Shown piece after piece: positions 8,988 through 16,429 of a DNA stretch of 64,000 nt. A program made the position numbers and the translations under genes. Position 1 is the stretch's first letter. Each line of letters opens with the position of its first letter. Origin of the DNA: JALORV01 sp963766365. Its GTDB lineage: Bacteria > Pseudomonadota > Gammaproteobacteria > Burkholderiales > Burkholderiaceae_F. The notes below the pieces were generated by a model. That model did no database searches and was not told the DNA's origin. It saw only the letters and a program-made list of their open reading frames with translations. The stretch spans positions 588,434 to 652,433 of the forward strand of contig CAVXZK010000006.1 in assembly GCA_963766365.1 (NCBI GenBank). The letters are read 5' to 3'.

Positions 8988-9176
8988 ATGGAAAAGACAC
9001 TGCAACGAACTGACGAACGCAATCAACTCACCCGCTTCTTTGAGTGGCTGACGGAAGCCTTTGAGCGCGCACAGATGCGTGATCACGACCGCTATGTCGC
9101 CGAGGCGCGCAACCCGCGCGAAGTCTCGCAGCGAGTGCACCAGATTGAACAAGGCATACAGGCCTTCCACGTCTAA
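8988..9176 (+). CDS. DUF3563-like small protein
   Basis: This 62-residue protein begins MEKTLQRTDERNQLTRFFEWLTEAFERAQMRDHDRYVAEA, close to the DUF3563 pattern of a short amphipathic helix, then RDxxxRYxAxAxx and a second helix. A strong Shine-Dalgarno (AGGAAGG) precedes the ATG. It is paralogous to the C-terminus of the preceding gene. A textbook terminator follows at 9231-9266. Its stop codon overlaps, on the opposite strand, the stop codon of the BON lipoprotein gene. Function unknown. Confidence 0.85.
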   Translation: MEKTLQRTDERNQLTRFFEWLTEAFERAQMRDHDRYVAEARNPREVSQRVHQIEQGIQAFHV

Positions 9177-9739
9177 ACCGGTTGTCTCCTTGGCGCGCTA
9201 ACGATCTGTCTCCTTGGTACGCGCCCCTCCGGGCCGACGCGGCTTACCGCGTCGGCCCTTTTTTTTGCCTGATCACCGGGCGACCGCCACGCGGGATCGA
9301 CCTTCCAGCGCGGTCGACTGCCTGTCCCAACGATGAGTTGATCGAATACGGTCTCGACACCTGCGACCCGCCTGACCCGGTCGATCAACGACGCACGCAG
9401 CACGGTTGATTCCAGGCACCCCTGCAACGTCACCCAACCCCGTTCGGTCGTGACCCACACGCTGGAGCGCGCATACGCAGGCGTGGAAGCGACAGCTTCG
9501 ATCACGCGCCGCTGGATCTCCGGATCGCGCCGGTAGGCATTGCTGTCCTCGCACTTCTTCGCCAACCAGCAGGACGTGCCGCGCTCGATTCGGCCATGAG
9601 CCTGCCGCCGCATCTCGTCTTCAGTGATCAACGGACCCTCGGGCCGCGGACAGGCGGCCAGTACAGCCAGCACTCCGGCTGTCGCGTCGACCCACGCCGG
9701 CCGGCAGCGCCGCCGAAGTTGGGTCCTTACGGAGTACAT
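9173..9739 (-). CDS. BON-domain lipoprotein
   Basis: The product is about 188 residues. An Arg-rich N-terminus is followed by a short hydrophobic stretch and a lipobox (VLAVLAAC). The middle carries one BON domain: a helix around DPEIQRRVIEAVASTPAYA, a strand at VWVTTERGWVTLQGCLES, and a second helix ending VAGVETVFDQLIVG. BON domains bind membranes or phospholipids in envelope-stress proteins such as OsmY. The start at 9739 is preferred over 9754, which would overlap the divergent DedA start. The last ~30 codons are read through the terminator hairpin of the opposite-strand small gene, so the true C-terminus is unusual. Confidence 0.75.
   Translation of the reverse strand: MYSVRTQLRRRCRPAWVDATAGVLAVLAACPRPEGPLITEDEMRRQAHGRIERGTSCWLAKKCEDSNAYRRDPEIQRRVIEAVASTPAYARSSVWVTTERGWVTLQGCLESTVLRASLIDRVRRVAGVETVFDQLIVGTGSRPRWKVDPAWRSPGDQAKKRADAVSRVGPEGRVPRRQIVSAPRRQPV
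9231..9266 (+). terminator. Strong rho-independent terminator of the DUF3563-like gene
   Basis: A perfect 12-bp stem (GGGCCGACGCGG with its complement), a 4-base loop and eight T residues. It lies 55 bases after the small gene's stop and inside the antisense of the BON gene's last codons. Confidence 0.93.
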
Positions 9740-9776
9740 CTGGCTCGCTCGCATGCCCGTATTCTCCGACGGCGCC

Positions 9777-10358
9777 ATGTCTCCCGATACTGCGCTCCCG
9801 CTGGTACAGCAGTACGGCCTGATCGCCGTGCTTGTCGGTGCCTTCCTCGAGGGCGAGACCGTGCTGCTGCTCGCCGGCGCCAGTGCGCACCTCGGACTGC
9901 TCGACCTGCAGGCCGTCGTCGGCCTTGCCGCCGTCGGCGCATTCCTTGGTGACAATTTCTTCTTCCTGCTCGGCCGGCACTTCGGCCCGCGCGCGACTGA
10001 ACGTTTTCCGTGGGTCGCTACGGCGGTACCGCGGGTCGACCGGTTGCTGAAGCGTTGGCGCTGGGGGGCGGTTATCGGGCTGCGCTTCATGTACGGCCTG
10101 CGCATGGCGGGCCCGGTACTGATCGGAGCAGGGACGATGCCTGCGTGGGAGTTCATGGCTGCCAACGCGGTCGGCGCGCTGCTCTGGGCCACGCTGATCG
10201 GTGGACTGGGCTATTTCGGCGGGCACGCGGTGGAGCGGTTGCTCGGCAGCGTGGCATCAGGAGAGAAGCTGCTGCTCATCATCGTGGTGCTAGCAGGCGC
10301 GCTGGCGTTCGCGCTGCGCGCACTGCTGCGACGCCGAGCCCAGCGTCCTGACCCCTGA
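9777..10358 (+). CDS. DedA family (SNARE-associated/DedA) membrane protein
   Basis: The product is 193 residues from ATG 9777 (ATG 9753 is also in frame). It shows the DedA/VTT pattern: an amphipathic entry region (YGLIAVLVGAFLEGETVLLLAG) with the conserved Glu, a short gap, FLGDNFFFLLGRHFG, then the conserved Arg region FMYGLRMAGPVLIGAGTM and two C-terminal transmembrane helices. DedA proteins act as lipid scramblases/flippases, including undecaprenyl phosphate recycling, and support envelope and proton-motive-force stability. The tail is Arg-rich. It lies 63 bases upstream of the response regulator gene, so it may share envelope-stress control; no promoter could be fixed. Confidence 0.88.
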   Translation: MSPDTALPLVQQYGLIAVLVGAFLEGETVLLLAGASAHLGLLDLQAVVGLAAVGAFLGDNFFFLLGRHFGPRATERFPWVATAVPRVDRLLKRWRWGAVIGLRFMYGLRMAGPVLIGAGTMPAWEFMAANAVGALLWATLIGGLGYFGGHAVERLLGSVASGEKLLLIIVVLAGALAFALRALLRRRAQRPDP

Positions 10359-10421
10359 GGCAGGCGCGCCCCACAGTCATCGCGGTATCGTTGCGCACCC
10401 TGAACCGCGCGATGAAGAGCA

Positions 10422-11081
10422 ATGCGCATACTGCTCGTTGAAGACGATGCAATGATCGGCGAGAGCGTGGCCGACGGCCTCAAGGCCGAAGGCTATGCGG
10501 TCGACTGGGTGCGCGACGGCAAGGAAGCCGAGGTGGCGGTATCGGCCACACCTTACTCGCTGGTGGTGCTCGATCTCGGCCTGCCACGTCGCGACGGCAT
10601 CGACGTGCTGAAGGGCATCCGCGAGCGTCGGATCGATGTGCCCGTTCTGGTGATGACAGCGCGCGACACCGTGCGCGACCGCATCAAGGGCCTTGATGCC
10701 GGCGCGGACGATTACCTGGTCAAGCCCTTTGATCTCGACGAGTTGACGGCGCGGGCCCGGGCGCTGATGCGCCGCGCGGCGGGTCGTTCCGAGCCGGTGA
10801 TCGAGCGTGGCGCGCTGTTGATCAATCCGGCCACGCGTGAGGTGACCTGGCGCGGCGAATCGATGTCGCTTTCGGCGCGCGAGTACGCGCTGCTTGCGGC
10901 GCTGGCCGAGCGTCCCGGAGTCGTGCTGTCGCGCGCTCAGCTCGAGGAGAAGCTGTACGGGTGGAACGAGTCCGTTGGCAGCAACGCGGTCGAGGTGCAT
11001 ATCCACAACGTTCGCAAGAAGCTCGGCGAGGACGTGATCCGCAACGTGCGCGGCTTGGGCTATACGCTGGCGACCGAGTGA
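10422..11081 (+). CDS. OmpR-family response regulator, QseB/PmrA-like
   Basis: This is a 219-residue two-domain regulator. The receiver domain has the acidic pair in VEDD, phospho-acceptor Asp51 (VVLDLGLP), Thr in VMTARD and Lys in YLVKPFD. The C-terminal winged helix ends RNVRGLGYTLATE. The segment RAQLEEKLYGWNESVGSNAV is characteristic of the QseB/PmrA branch. It pairs with the histidine kinase 43 bases downstream. Three direct-repeat boxes of the CTTAAG-N5-CTTAAG type known for PmrA/QseB lie just past the kinase gene, and I infer that this protein binds them. Confidence 0.93.
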   Translation: MRILLVEDDAMIGESVADGLKAEGYAVDWVRDGKEAEVAVSATPYSLVVLDLGLPRRDGIDVLKGIRERRIDVPVLVMTARDTVRDRIKGLDAGADDYLVKPFDLDELTARARALMRRAAGRSEPVIERGALLINPATREVTWRGESMSLSAREYALLAALAERPGVVLSRAQLEEKLYGWNESVGSNAVEVHIHNVRKKLGEDVIRNVRGLGYTLATE

Positions 11082-11124
11082 ACCGGCACGCCCTGATCAG
11101 GTCGATTCGCCAGGAGCAGGTTGC

Positions 11125-12495
11125 GTGACCTCGATCCGCCGCTGGCTGCTGGCAGCCCTGCTCGCCGCCCTGGCTTTCGCGGGCTTGGCCGCGGCCGCCG
11201 CGACTTATATTTCTGCTCGGGACGAAGTCGATGCCCTGCTCGACGAGGAACTGCGGCAGGTTGCCCTGTCGTTGCGCGACCACGCCGTGCTCGACCTGCG
11301 TCGACTTGAAAGCGTGGCCGCCAATCCGGCGCAGCGGGTGTTGGTGCAGATCTGGGACCCGGCGTTTGATCGGCCATACGTATCGCGGCTCGCCGGCACG
11401 AGTCCGATGCCGCGCACCGACGAGGGTTATGCGACCGTCCTGCACGATGATCGCCCGTGGCGCGTATTCACGCTGTTCACTGGCCGACAGCTGGTCCAGG
11501 TGGCCCAGCCTACCGCGCTGCGCACCGAACTCGCGGCACGGACCGCGTGGAAGCTGCTGCTTCCTGTGCTGGTGCTGCTGCCGTTCCTCGGTCTCGCCGG
11601 CTGGTGGATCGTCGGCCGTGGACTGGCGCCTCTCGGTCGCATTGCCAGCGCTGTAAAGGAGCGCAGCCCGACCGCGCTGACTGCTGTTCCGACAGCGGAC
11701 CTGCCGACCGAGATCCGGCCGCTGGCCGACGCACTGAATGACCTGCTAGGCCGGCTCGATCAATCGTTCTCACTGCAACGCCGCTTCGCCGCGGACGCTG
11801 CACACGAACTGCGAACACCGCTGACGGCGCTCAACCTGCAGGTGCAACTTGCCGAACGCGCCCAAACCGATGCGGACCGCGCACGGGCGTTCGAGCGGCT
11901 GCGTCAGGGAATCCGGCGCGCCACGCGACTGGTGCAGCAGCTGTTGACGATGGCCCGCCTCGACCCGGATGCCGCAACCGCCACGCCGACCTCGATCGAT
12001 GTCAGCAAGCTGATCGCATCGGTCGTCGAAGACGTTCGTCCGCTCGCCGCCGAGCGCGCCATTGCCCTGAATTGCGAAGGCTCCACGGACCCGGCGTACA
12101 TCAGCGGCAGCGAGGACGCCCTGCGCATCCTGTTCAACAACCTGGTCGACAACGCACTCCGCTACACGCCCGCGGGCGGCCGCGTCATCACCGCGGTTAC
12201 ACGCGATCAGGATGCGGTGCAGGTGGTCGTCGAAGACACCGGACCGGGCATCCCCGAGGAAGAACGCGAACGCGTATTCGATCGCTTCTATCGCGGCCGC
12301 AGCGCCGAGGCGACGGGCACCGGCCTGGGCCTGGCAATTGTTTCGCAGGTGGTGGAAATGCATCGCGGTGCCGTGACGCTCGAGGCGGCTGATCCGGGCT
12401 CGGGCGGCTTGCGCGTGCGGGTCCGGCTGCCGGCTGTGACGCCCGGCTCGGAGCCCCGGTCGGTCCACGGCGCGGGTAACCGAGTCACAACATGA
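11125..12495 (+). CDS. Sensor histidine kinase, QseC/PmrB-like
   Basis: The product is 456 residues. A GTG start at 11125 is supported by GGAG at 11113. The N-terminal membrane helix (residues 7-30), a short periplasmic sensor (about 31-140) and a second helix (143-165) lead into a HAMP region, then the dimerisation box FAADAAHELRTPLTAL with His227. The ATPase has the N box (NNLVDNALRYTPAGG), G1 (DTGPGIP) and G2 (GTGLGLAIV). The small periplasmic loop fits QseC/PmrB-type sensing of metals, polyamines or envelope conditions, but the signal is not readable from sequence. Confidence 0.93.
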   Translation: MTSIRRWLLAALLAALAFAGLAAAAATYISARDEVDALLDEELRQVALSLRDHAVLDLRRLESVAANPAQRVLVQIWDPAFDRPYVSRLAGTSPMPRTDEGYATVLHDDRPWRVFTLFTGRQLVQVAQPTALRTELAARTAWKLLLPVLVLLPFLGLAGWWIVGRGLAPLGRIASAVKERSPTALTAVPTADLPTEIRPLADALNDLLGRLDQSFSLQRRFAADAAHELRTPLTALNLQVQLAERAQTDADRARAFERLRQGIRRATRLVQQLLTMARLDPDAATATPTSIDVSKLIASVVEDVRPLAAERAIALNCEGSTDPAYISGSEDALRILFNNLVDNALRYTPAGGRVITAVTRDQDAVQVVVEDTGPGIPEEERERVFDRFYRGRSAEATGTGLGLAIVSQVVEMHRGAVTLEAADPGSGGLRVRVRLPAVTPGSEPRSVHGAGNRVTT

Positions 12496-12613
12496 TGCGA
12501 GCGCTTGCTCACATGCTCAGGCCTGACTTCGCTGGACGGGCCGAGGTGAAATCGGATCGAATCCCGGTCCGGCCAACGTTTGAACGCTCACCCTGCCGAC
12601 CAACGGCGACCGC

Positions 12614-12630
12614 CTTAAGTCACGTTTAAG
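12614..12630 (+). promoter_or_regulatory. PmrA/QseB-type box 1 (CTTAAG-N5-TTTAAG)
   Basis: Direct hexamer repeats with the exact 5-base spacer known for PmrA/QseB targets. A possible -10, TACTGT at 12650-12655, follows 20 bases after the second half-site, the usual geometry when the second half-site overlaps the -35. A terminator follows at 12698, so this promoter could make a short RNA. The whole interval 12496-12893 has no convincing protein gene. Confidence 0.6.
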
Positions 12631-12697
12631 TAAGCCGTCCTAGCGTTCGTACTGTGATCTGACGGTGCAATCCGCCGCCGCTCACTCACTCGAATTC

Positions 12698-12723
12698 AAG
12701 CGCCGCACTGCGGCGCTTTTTTT
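12698..12723 (+). terminator. Rho-independent terminator after the two-component operon
   Basis: An 8-bp perfect stem AGCGCCGC / GCGGCGCT with a 3-base loop and seven T residues. It lies about 200 bases after the kinase stop. It can end the kinase transcript or a short RNA started at box 1. Confidence 0.9.
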
Positions 12724-12763
12724 GCCTGACGCGCTCGCGCGGGCGCCACTACACCGCATTCCG

Positions 12764-12780
12764 GTTAAGTCCGGCTTAAG
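12764..12780 (+). promoter_or_regulatory. PmrA/QseB-type box 2 (GTTAAG-N5-CTTAAG)
   Basis: The second direct-repeat box with the same 5-base spacer, located after the terminator and about 115 bases before the degP ATG. It is suited to activating degP transcription. Confidence 0.6.
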
Positions 12781-12833
12781 CCTCGCCGTCACCCAGGCAC
12801 GATTTCGCGCCGCTCATCTGAAGGCTGCTGCGG

Positions 12834-12850
12834 CTTAAGCGAAAACTAAG
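12834..12850 (+). promoter_or_regulatory. PmrA/QseB-type box 3 (CTTAAG-N5-ACTAAG)
   Basis: The third box with the same 5-base spacer, ending 43 bases before the degP start. The second hexamer is weaker (ACTAAG). It could be the proximal site of the degP promoter or a repression site. Confidence 0.5.
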
Positions 12851-12893
12851 TTGCGGTACACACATTGGTCCCGTTCAAACACGGGAGCATTGC

Positions 12894-14348
12894 ATGAACA
12901 GCAGGTCTCTGATCAAACCGACACTTGTCGCGACCGCCGTCGCCGCCGCCTTCTTCGTCGGACAGCGCAGCCACGGCATTCCGGAAGCGACCGCGGCGGC
13001 GGCGGCTTCAGTGCCGCACGTCCAGGCGCCCGCGGCGCGAAGCACTCAGGCCCTGCCGGACTTCAGTTCACTGGTCGAGGCGCACGGCGCGACGGTCGTG
13101 AACATCGCCGTCACCAAGCGCGGCGCAATGACGTCGGCGCAGTTCGACGAGGATGGCCCGATGGGCGAGATGCTGCGCCGCTTCGGCGTGCCGACACCCG
13201 ACGGTGCACCGCAGGGCCGTGAAGGCCGTGGCGTGGGCTCGGGCTTCATCGTCGGCGCCGACGGCATCATTCTGACCAACGCACACGTGGTCGACGGCGC
13301 GAGTGAACTCACCGTACGCCTGGCAGACCAGCGCGAGTTCAAGGGCAAGGTCGTCGGCACCGATCGCCTGACCGATGTTGCCGTCGTGAAGATCGAAGCC
13401 ACCAACCTGCCCGTCGTGAAGACCGGCGACCCGTCGCGCCTGAAGGTGGGCGAATGGGTTGCGGCAATCGGCTCGCCATTCGGGCTCGAGAACTCCGTGA
13501 CCGCGGGCATTGTCTCCGCCAAGTCGCGTGCACTACCGCAGGAAGCGCTGGTGCCCTTCATCCAGACCGACGTGGCCGTGAACCCGGGCAACTCGGGCGG
13601 GCCGCTCTTCAACATGGCAGGCGAAGTCGTCGGCATCAACTCGCAGATCTTCTCCACCAGCGGCGGTTACATGGGCCTGTCGTTCGCGATCCCGATCGAC
13701 CTGGCCCTCAAGGTCAAGGATGACCTGGTCGCGCACGGCAAGGTGACGCGCGGACGCATCGGTGTCGGTATCCAGGCGGTCGACCCGTCCCTCGCCGAGA
13801 CCTTTGGACTCGACAAGGCGCGCGGTGCGCTCGTCAGTCGTGTCGAGCCCGGTTCGCCGGCCGCACAGGCCGGGCTGAAGGAAGGCGACGTGATCCTCGA
13901 GTTCGATGGCAAGCCGATCGCGAAGTCGAACGACCTGCCCGCCGCGGTCGCCCAGGTGGCGCCGGGCACCAGGGCGCCGCTCAAGGTCTGGCGGGATCGT
14001 TCGGAGAAATCCTTCGACGTCATGATCGGCGAACTTCCCAATGAACGCGTCGCGCAGGCACCGGCCGAGGCATCGAAGCCGCAGGGCAAACTCGGCGTCG
14101 CGGTGCGTCCGCTATCGAACGAAGAAGCGCGAACGCTGCAGTCGGAGGGCGGCTTGCTGGTGCAGCAGGCCAGGGGTCCGGCTGCGAAGGCTGGATTGCG
14201 CGCCGGCGATGTCATTGTTGCAGTCAATGGCCAGCCGACACGCACGGTCGATGAACTGCGCAAGCAGGTCGGCGACGCAAAGGGCAAGCTTGCCGTGCTG
14301 ATCGAGCGCGAGGGGCAGCGCGTGTTCGTGCCGGTCGAGCTTTCGTAG
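12894..14348 (+). CDS. degP: Periplasmic serine protease DegP/DegQ family (HtrA)
   Basis: This 484-residue envelope quality-control protease and chaperone has a signal-like N-terminus (residues 8-22). The trypsin-like domain carries the full triad: His131 in TNAHVV, Asp161 in LTDVAVVK and Ser234 in GNSGGPLFN. Two PDZ domains follow (about 275-365 and 390-480), with the second ending in KLAVLIEREGQRVFVPVEL. The length fits DegP/MucD. Three PmrA/QseB-type boxes lie upstream, between it and the two-component system, so control by that system is likely. The DegP versus DegQ/MucD distinction is not certain. Confidence 0.94.
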   Translation: MNSRSLIKPTLVATAVAAAFFVGQRSHGIPEATAAAAASVPHVQAPAARSTQALPDFSSLVEAHGATVVNIAVTKRGAMTSAQFDEDGPMGEMLRRFGVPTPDGAPQGREGRGVGSGFIVGADGIILTNAHVVDGASELTVRLADQREFKGKVVGTDRLTDVAVVKIEATNLPVVKTGDPSRLKVGEWVAAIGSPFGLENSVTAGIVSAKSRALPQEALVPFIQTDVAVNPGNSGGPLFNMAGEVVGINSQIFSTSGGYMGLSFAIPIDLALKVKDDLVAHGKVTRGRIGVGIQAVDPSLAETFGLDKARGALVSRVEPGSPAAQAGLKEGDVILEFDGKPIAKSNDLPAAVAQVAPGTRAPLKVWRDRSEKSFDVMIGELPNERVAQAPAEASKPQGKLGVAVRPLSNEEARTLQSEGGLLVQQARGPAAKAGLRAGDVIVAVNGQPTRTVDELRKQVGDAKGKLAVLIEREGQRVFVPVELS

Positions 14349-14402
14349 CGTCGCTCGTGTGCGCGAGCCGCATGTGTCCGCCCGGGCGAGGAACGCGATC
14401 CG

Positions 14403-14861
14403 CTAGTTCGTCGGCTTCCAGCCCGGCGAATGCGCGAGGCGGCTACCGACCCGATCCGTGCAACTACAGCACGGAAAGGGCGGAGGAGGGCAGATGTTCA
14501 TGCAGGTGCACTGGGCCGACTCTCCGATGGAGAACGAGTGTTCGCCGCGTGCCAGCGGCGGGCGAGATAGCGCCCGGCCGATAACCTGTTCCGGCGACTG
14601 CGCGCGCTCGGCGTCGCCTTCGATGATGATGCGGTCCAGTTCCACCGTGGCGCGATCGATTCGTCGCGACTCGATGCGCCACGCTGCCTCCAGCCTGGGC
14701 CGATCGTTTACCGCCGGGTCGCGCTTGTCGCACTTGACAATGACGACCGAGCCGCAGTCCGGCGGTGGCAGCGGCGGAACGGTTAACGCCTGAGCGCGAA
14801 TCCCAGACGCCTGCATGACGCCGGCAGCGAGCACCGCGACCCCCAGCCACGCCACCCTCAT
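14403..14861 (-). CDS. Small secreted protein with Cys/Pro-rich tail, unknown function
   Basis: The product is 152 residues. MRVAWLGVAVLAAGVMQASGIRAQA looks like a cleavable signal peptide. The mature part is a short beta-rich region (VELDRIIIEGDAERAQS) with a Cys-Pro cluster near the end (CTCMNICPPPPFPCCSC), seven Cys within about 20 residues. The start overlaps the stop of the SRAP gene by four bases (ATGA), so the two are co-translated. I do not recognise a family. The dense Cys cluster could bind metal or form disulfides; this is inference. Confidence 0.7.
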   Translation of the reverse strand: MRVAWLGVAVLAAGVMQASGIRAQALTVPPLPPPDCGSVVIVKCDKRDPAVNDRPRLEAAWRIESRRIDRATVELDRIIIEGDAERAQSPEQVIGRALSRPPLARGEHSFSIGESAQCTCMNICPPPPFPCCSCTDRVGSRLAHSPGWKPTN

Positions 14862-15472
14862 GCTGGCTCGATCACGATGGCGTCGTCCGCGTACGGTGCG
14901 AGCAGGTCCCGCGAGTCAGCACTGCTGTCCAGCCATCGCGAGTAGTCCGAAGCACCAATGATGACCGGCATGCGATCGTGCACCGGCGCAAGCGGCGCGT
15001 TCGCGTCGGTGGTGATGATCGTGTAGGTCTCGACACCGTGCTGGGTCGCCGGGTCGCGCCACCACTCCCACAGGCCCGCCACCGCGAACAGCGGTTCGTC
15101 CTTCAGGCGGATGCGCCACTTCGTCTTGGCGCCCTTCTCGCCGCTCCACTCGAAGAACGCATTGAGCGGCACCAGGCAATGCCGCTTCGCGTAAGCGCCG
15201 CGGAACGCCGGCGTCGTCGCGACGCCTTCCGCGCGCGCGTTGATGCAGCGGTTGCCGAACTTCAGTTCCTTCGCCCACGGCGGTACGAGTCCCCAGCGCG
15301 CCACGACGCATTCACGCTCACCCGCACTCTCATGTCCGCGCGCCAGCCGAACGATCGGTTTTATCTCGGTCGGCCGCACATCCGGGCTCGCGATGAAGTC
15401 CAGCACGCTGGGCACCCGGAAGTGCGCCTTGATCGCCGCAGGGTTCTGCGAGAGATCGTAGCGACCACACAT
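14858..15472 (-). CDS. SRAP-domain protein (YedK/HMCES type)
   Basis: This 204-residue protein begins MCGRYDLSQNP. Cys2 becomes the N-terminal nucleophile after Met removal and crosslinks to abasic sites in single-stranded DNA, shielding them. The conserved NARAEGVATTPAFRGAYAKR, the PLNAFFEW active-site Glu region and the late His in PVHDRMPVI are all present, so it should be active. It is full length for YedK. It heads a two-gene unit with the small secreted protein. Confidence 0.94.
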   Translation of the reverse strand: MCGRYDLSQNPAAIKAHFRVPSVLDFIASPDVRPTEIKPIVRLARGHESAGERECVVARWGLVPPWAKELKFGNRCINARAEGVATTPAFRGAYAKRHCLVPLNAFFEWSGEKGAKTKWRIRLKDEPLFAVAGLWEWWRDPATQHGVETYTIITTDANAPLAPVHDRMPVIIGASDYSRWLDSSADSRDLLAPYADDAIVIEPA

Positions 15473-15493
15473 CTTGGGAGATCCTGAAGACCG

Positions 15494-16414
15494 TCAGCTG
15501 CAGCGCTCGTAGACGAGGTGCGCAAGCGCCACGTCCTCGAGCCCGATCCCTACCGACTTGTAGACCACGAGGTCGCCGGAGCGCCGATCGTAAGACGTGC
15601 CCCTGACCAGCAGTTTGCCAAGCTCGGTCACGCGCGTCGGATCAATGACGCCTGGCGCCGCGCGTACGAACTCGCCGGCCTCGGCTTGTGCCGCCGGCAG
15701 CCACTCGACGACGACCAGTTCGGCGCGTGCCAGCAGTGCGTCGTCGAGTTCACGCGCGGCGGGCTTGCTCGAACCCACCGCTGCAACGAATGCACCGCGC
15801 TTGACCAGCGCCCCGTCGAACAGTGGCTCGGTCGCGCGCGTTGCCGTGACGATCACATCGGCCTCGCGCGCCGCCGTTGAAGCATCAACCGCGCTCCCCG
15901 CGACACCGAATTCGGTCTGCACCCAGTCTGCGAATTCGGGCGCAGTGGCACGGCCCGCAACGAGCACGCGTTCGAATGGATGTGTCAGCAGCAGCGCCTC
16001 GGCGTGCGCGCGCGCCTGCACACCCGTGCCGAAGAGGGCCAACGTTCGCGCTTCGCGCGGCGCCAGCCGCCGGGCCGCCACCGCGGTCGCAGCCGCCGTG
16101 CGAAAGCGCGTGATCTCGTTGGCCTCGATCGCCGCCAGCGGTTTGCCGGTGACCGAAGAAAACAGCACGATGACGAAACTGAAACGTCCACCGATGGTGG
16201 AGTAGACCTTCGCGCCGAGCACTCCGGCCGCCGGCAGTGACGCACCCATCATCGACACCGCCGCCGCTTGCTGACGGTGCTCTGCCGTCGCCCGTACGCG
16301 TGGCGCGACTGCACCGGCGCCGTTGCCGAACTGCTCGAATGCCGCGGCCATCGCGTCGATGGCCTCGCGCATCGTGATGACGTCGGAGACGTCGGCGTCA
16401 CTGATCAGTCGCAT
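15494..16414 (-). CDS. Ornithine cyclodeaminase / mu-crystallin family protein
   Basis: The product is 306 residues. Members use NAD(P) either to deaminate and cyclise ornithine or to reduce cyclic ketimines (delta1-pyrroline-2-carboxylate, mu-crystallin). Visible signatures are the dimerisation N-terminal part (MREAIDAMAAAFEQF), substrate region EITRFRTAAATAVAARRLA, and the Rossmann motif ALFGTGVQARAHAEAL (about residue 125). It lies 15 bases after the TRAP permease stop in the same direction, which favours an amino- or imino-acid substrate imported by that transporter. Exact activity is open: ketimine reductase, alanine dehydrogenase-like or cyclodeaminase. Confidence 0.9.
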   Translation of the reverse strand: MRLISDADVSDVITMREAIDAMAAAFEQFGNGAGAVAPRVRATAEHRQQAAAVSMMGASLPAAGVLGAKVYSTIGGRFSFVIVLFSSVTGKPLAAIEANEITRFRTAAATAVAARRLAPREARTLALFGTGVQARAHAEALLLTHPFERVLVAGRATAPEFADWVQTEFGVAGSAVDASTAAREADVIVTATRATEPLFDGALVKRGAFVAAVGSSKPAARELDDALLARAELVVVEWLPAAQAEAGEFVRAAPGVIDPTRVTELGKLLVRGTSYDRRSGDLVVYKSVGIGLEDVALAHLVYERCS

Positions 16415-16429
16415 GGCTTCCCGCCGCCC

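Noticed and set aside
12551..12574. tRNA-like 3' end (ATCGAATCCCGG...GGCCA)
   Set aside because: T-stem pairs do not form properly, T54 is absent, and no D or anticodon arm could be found upstream.
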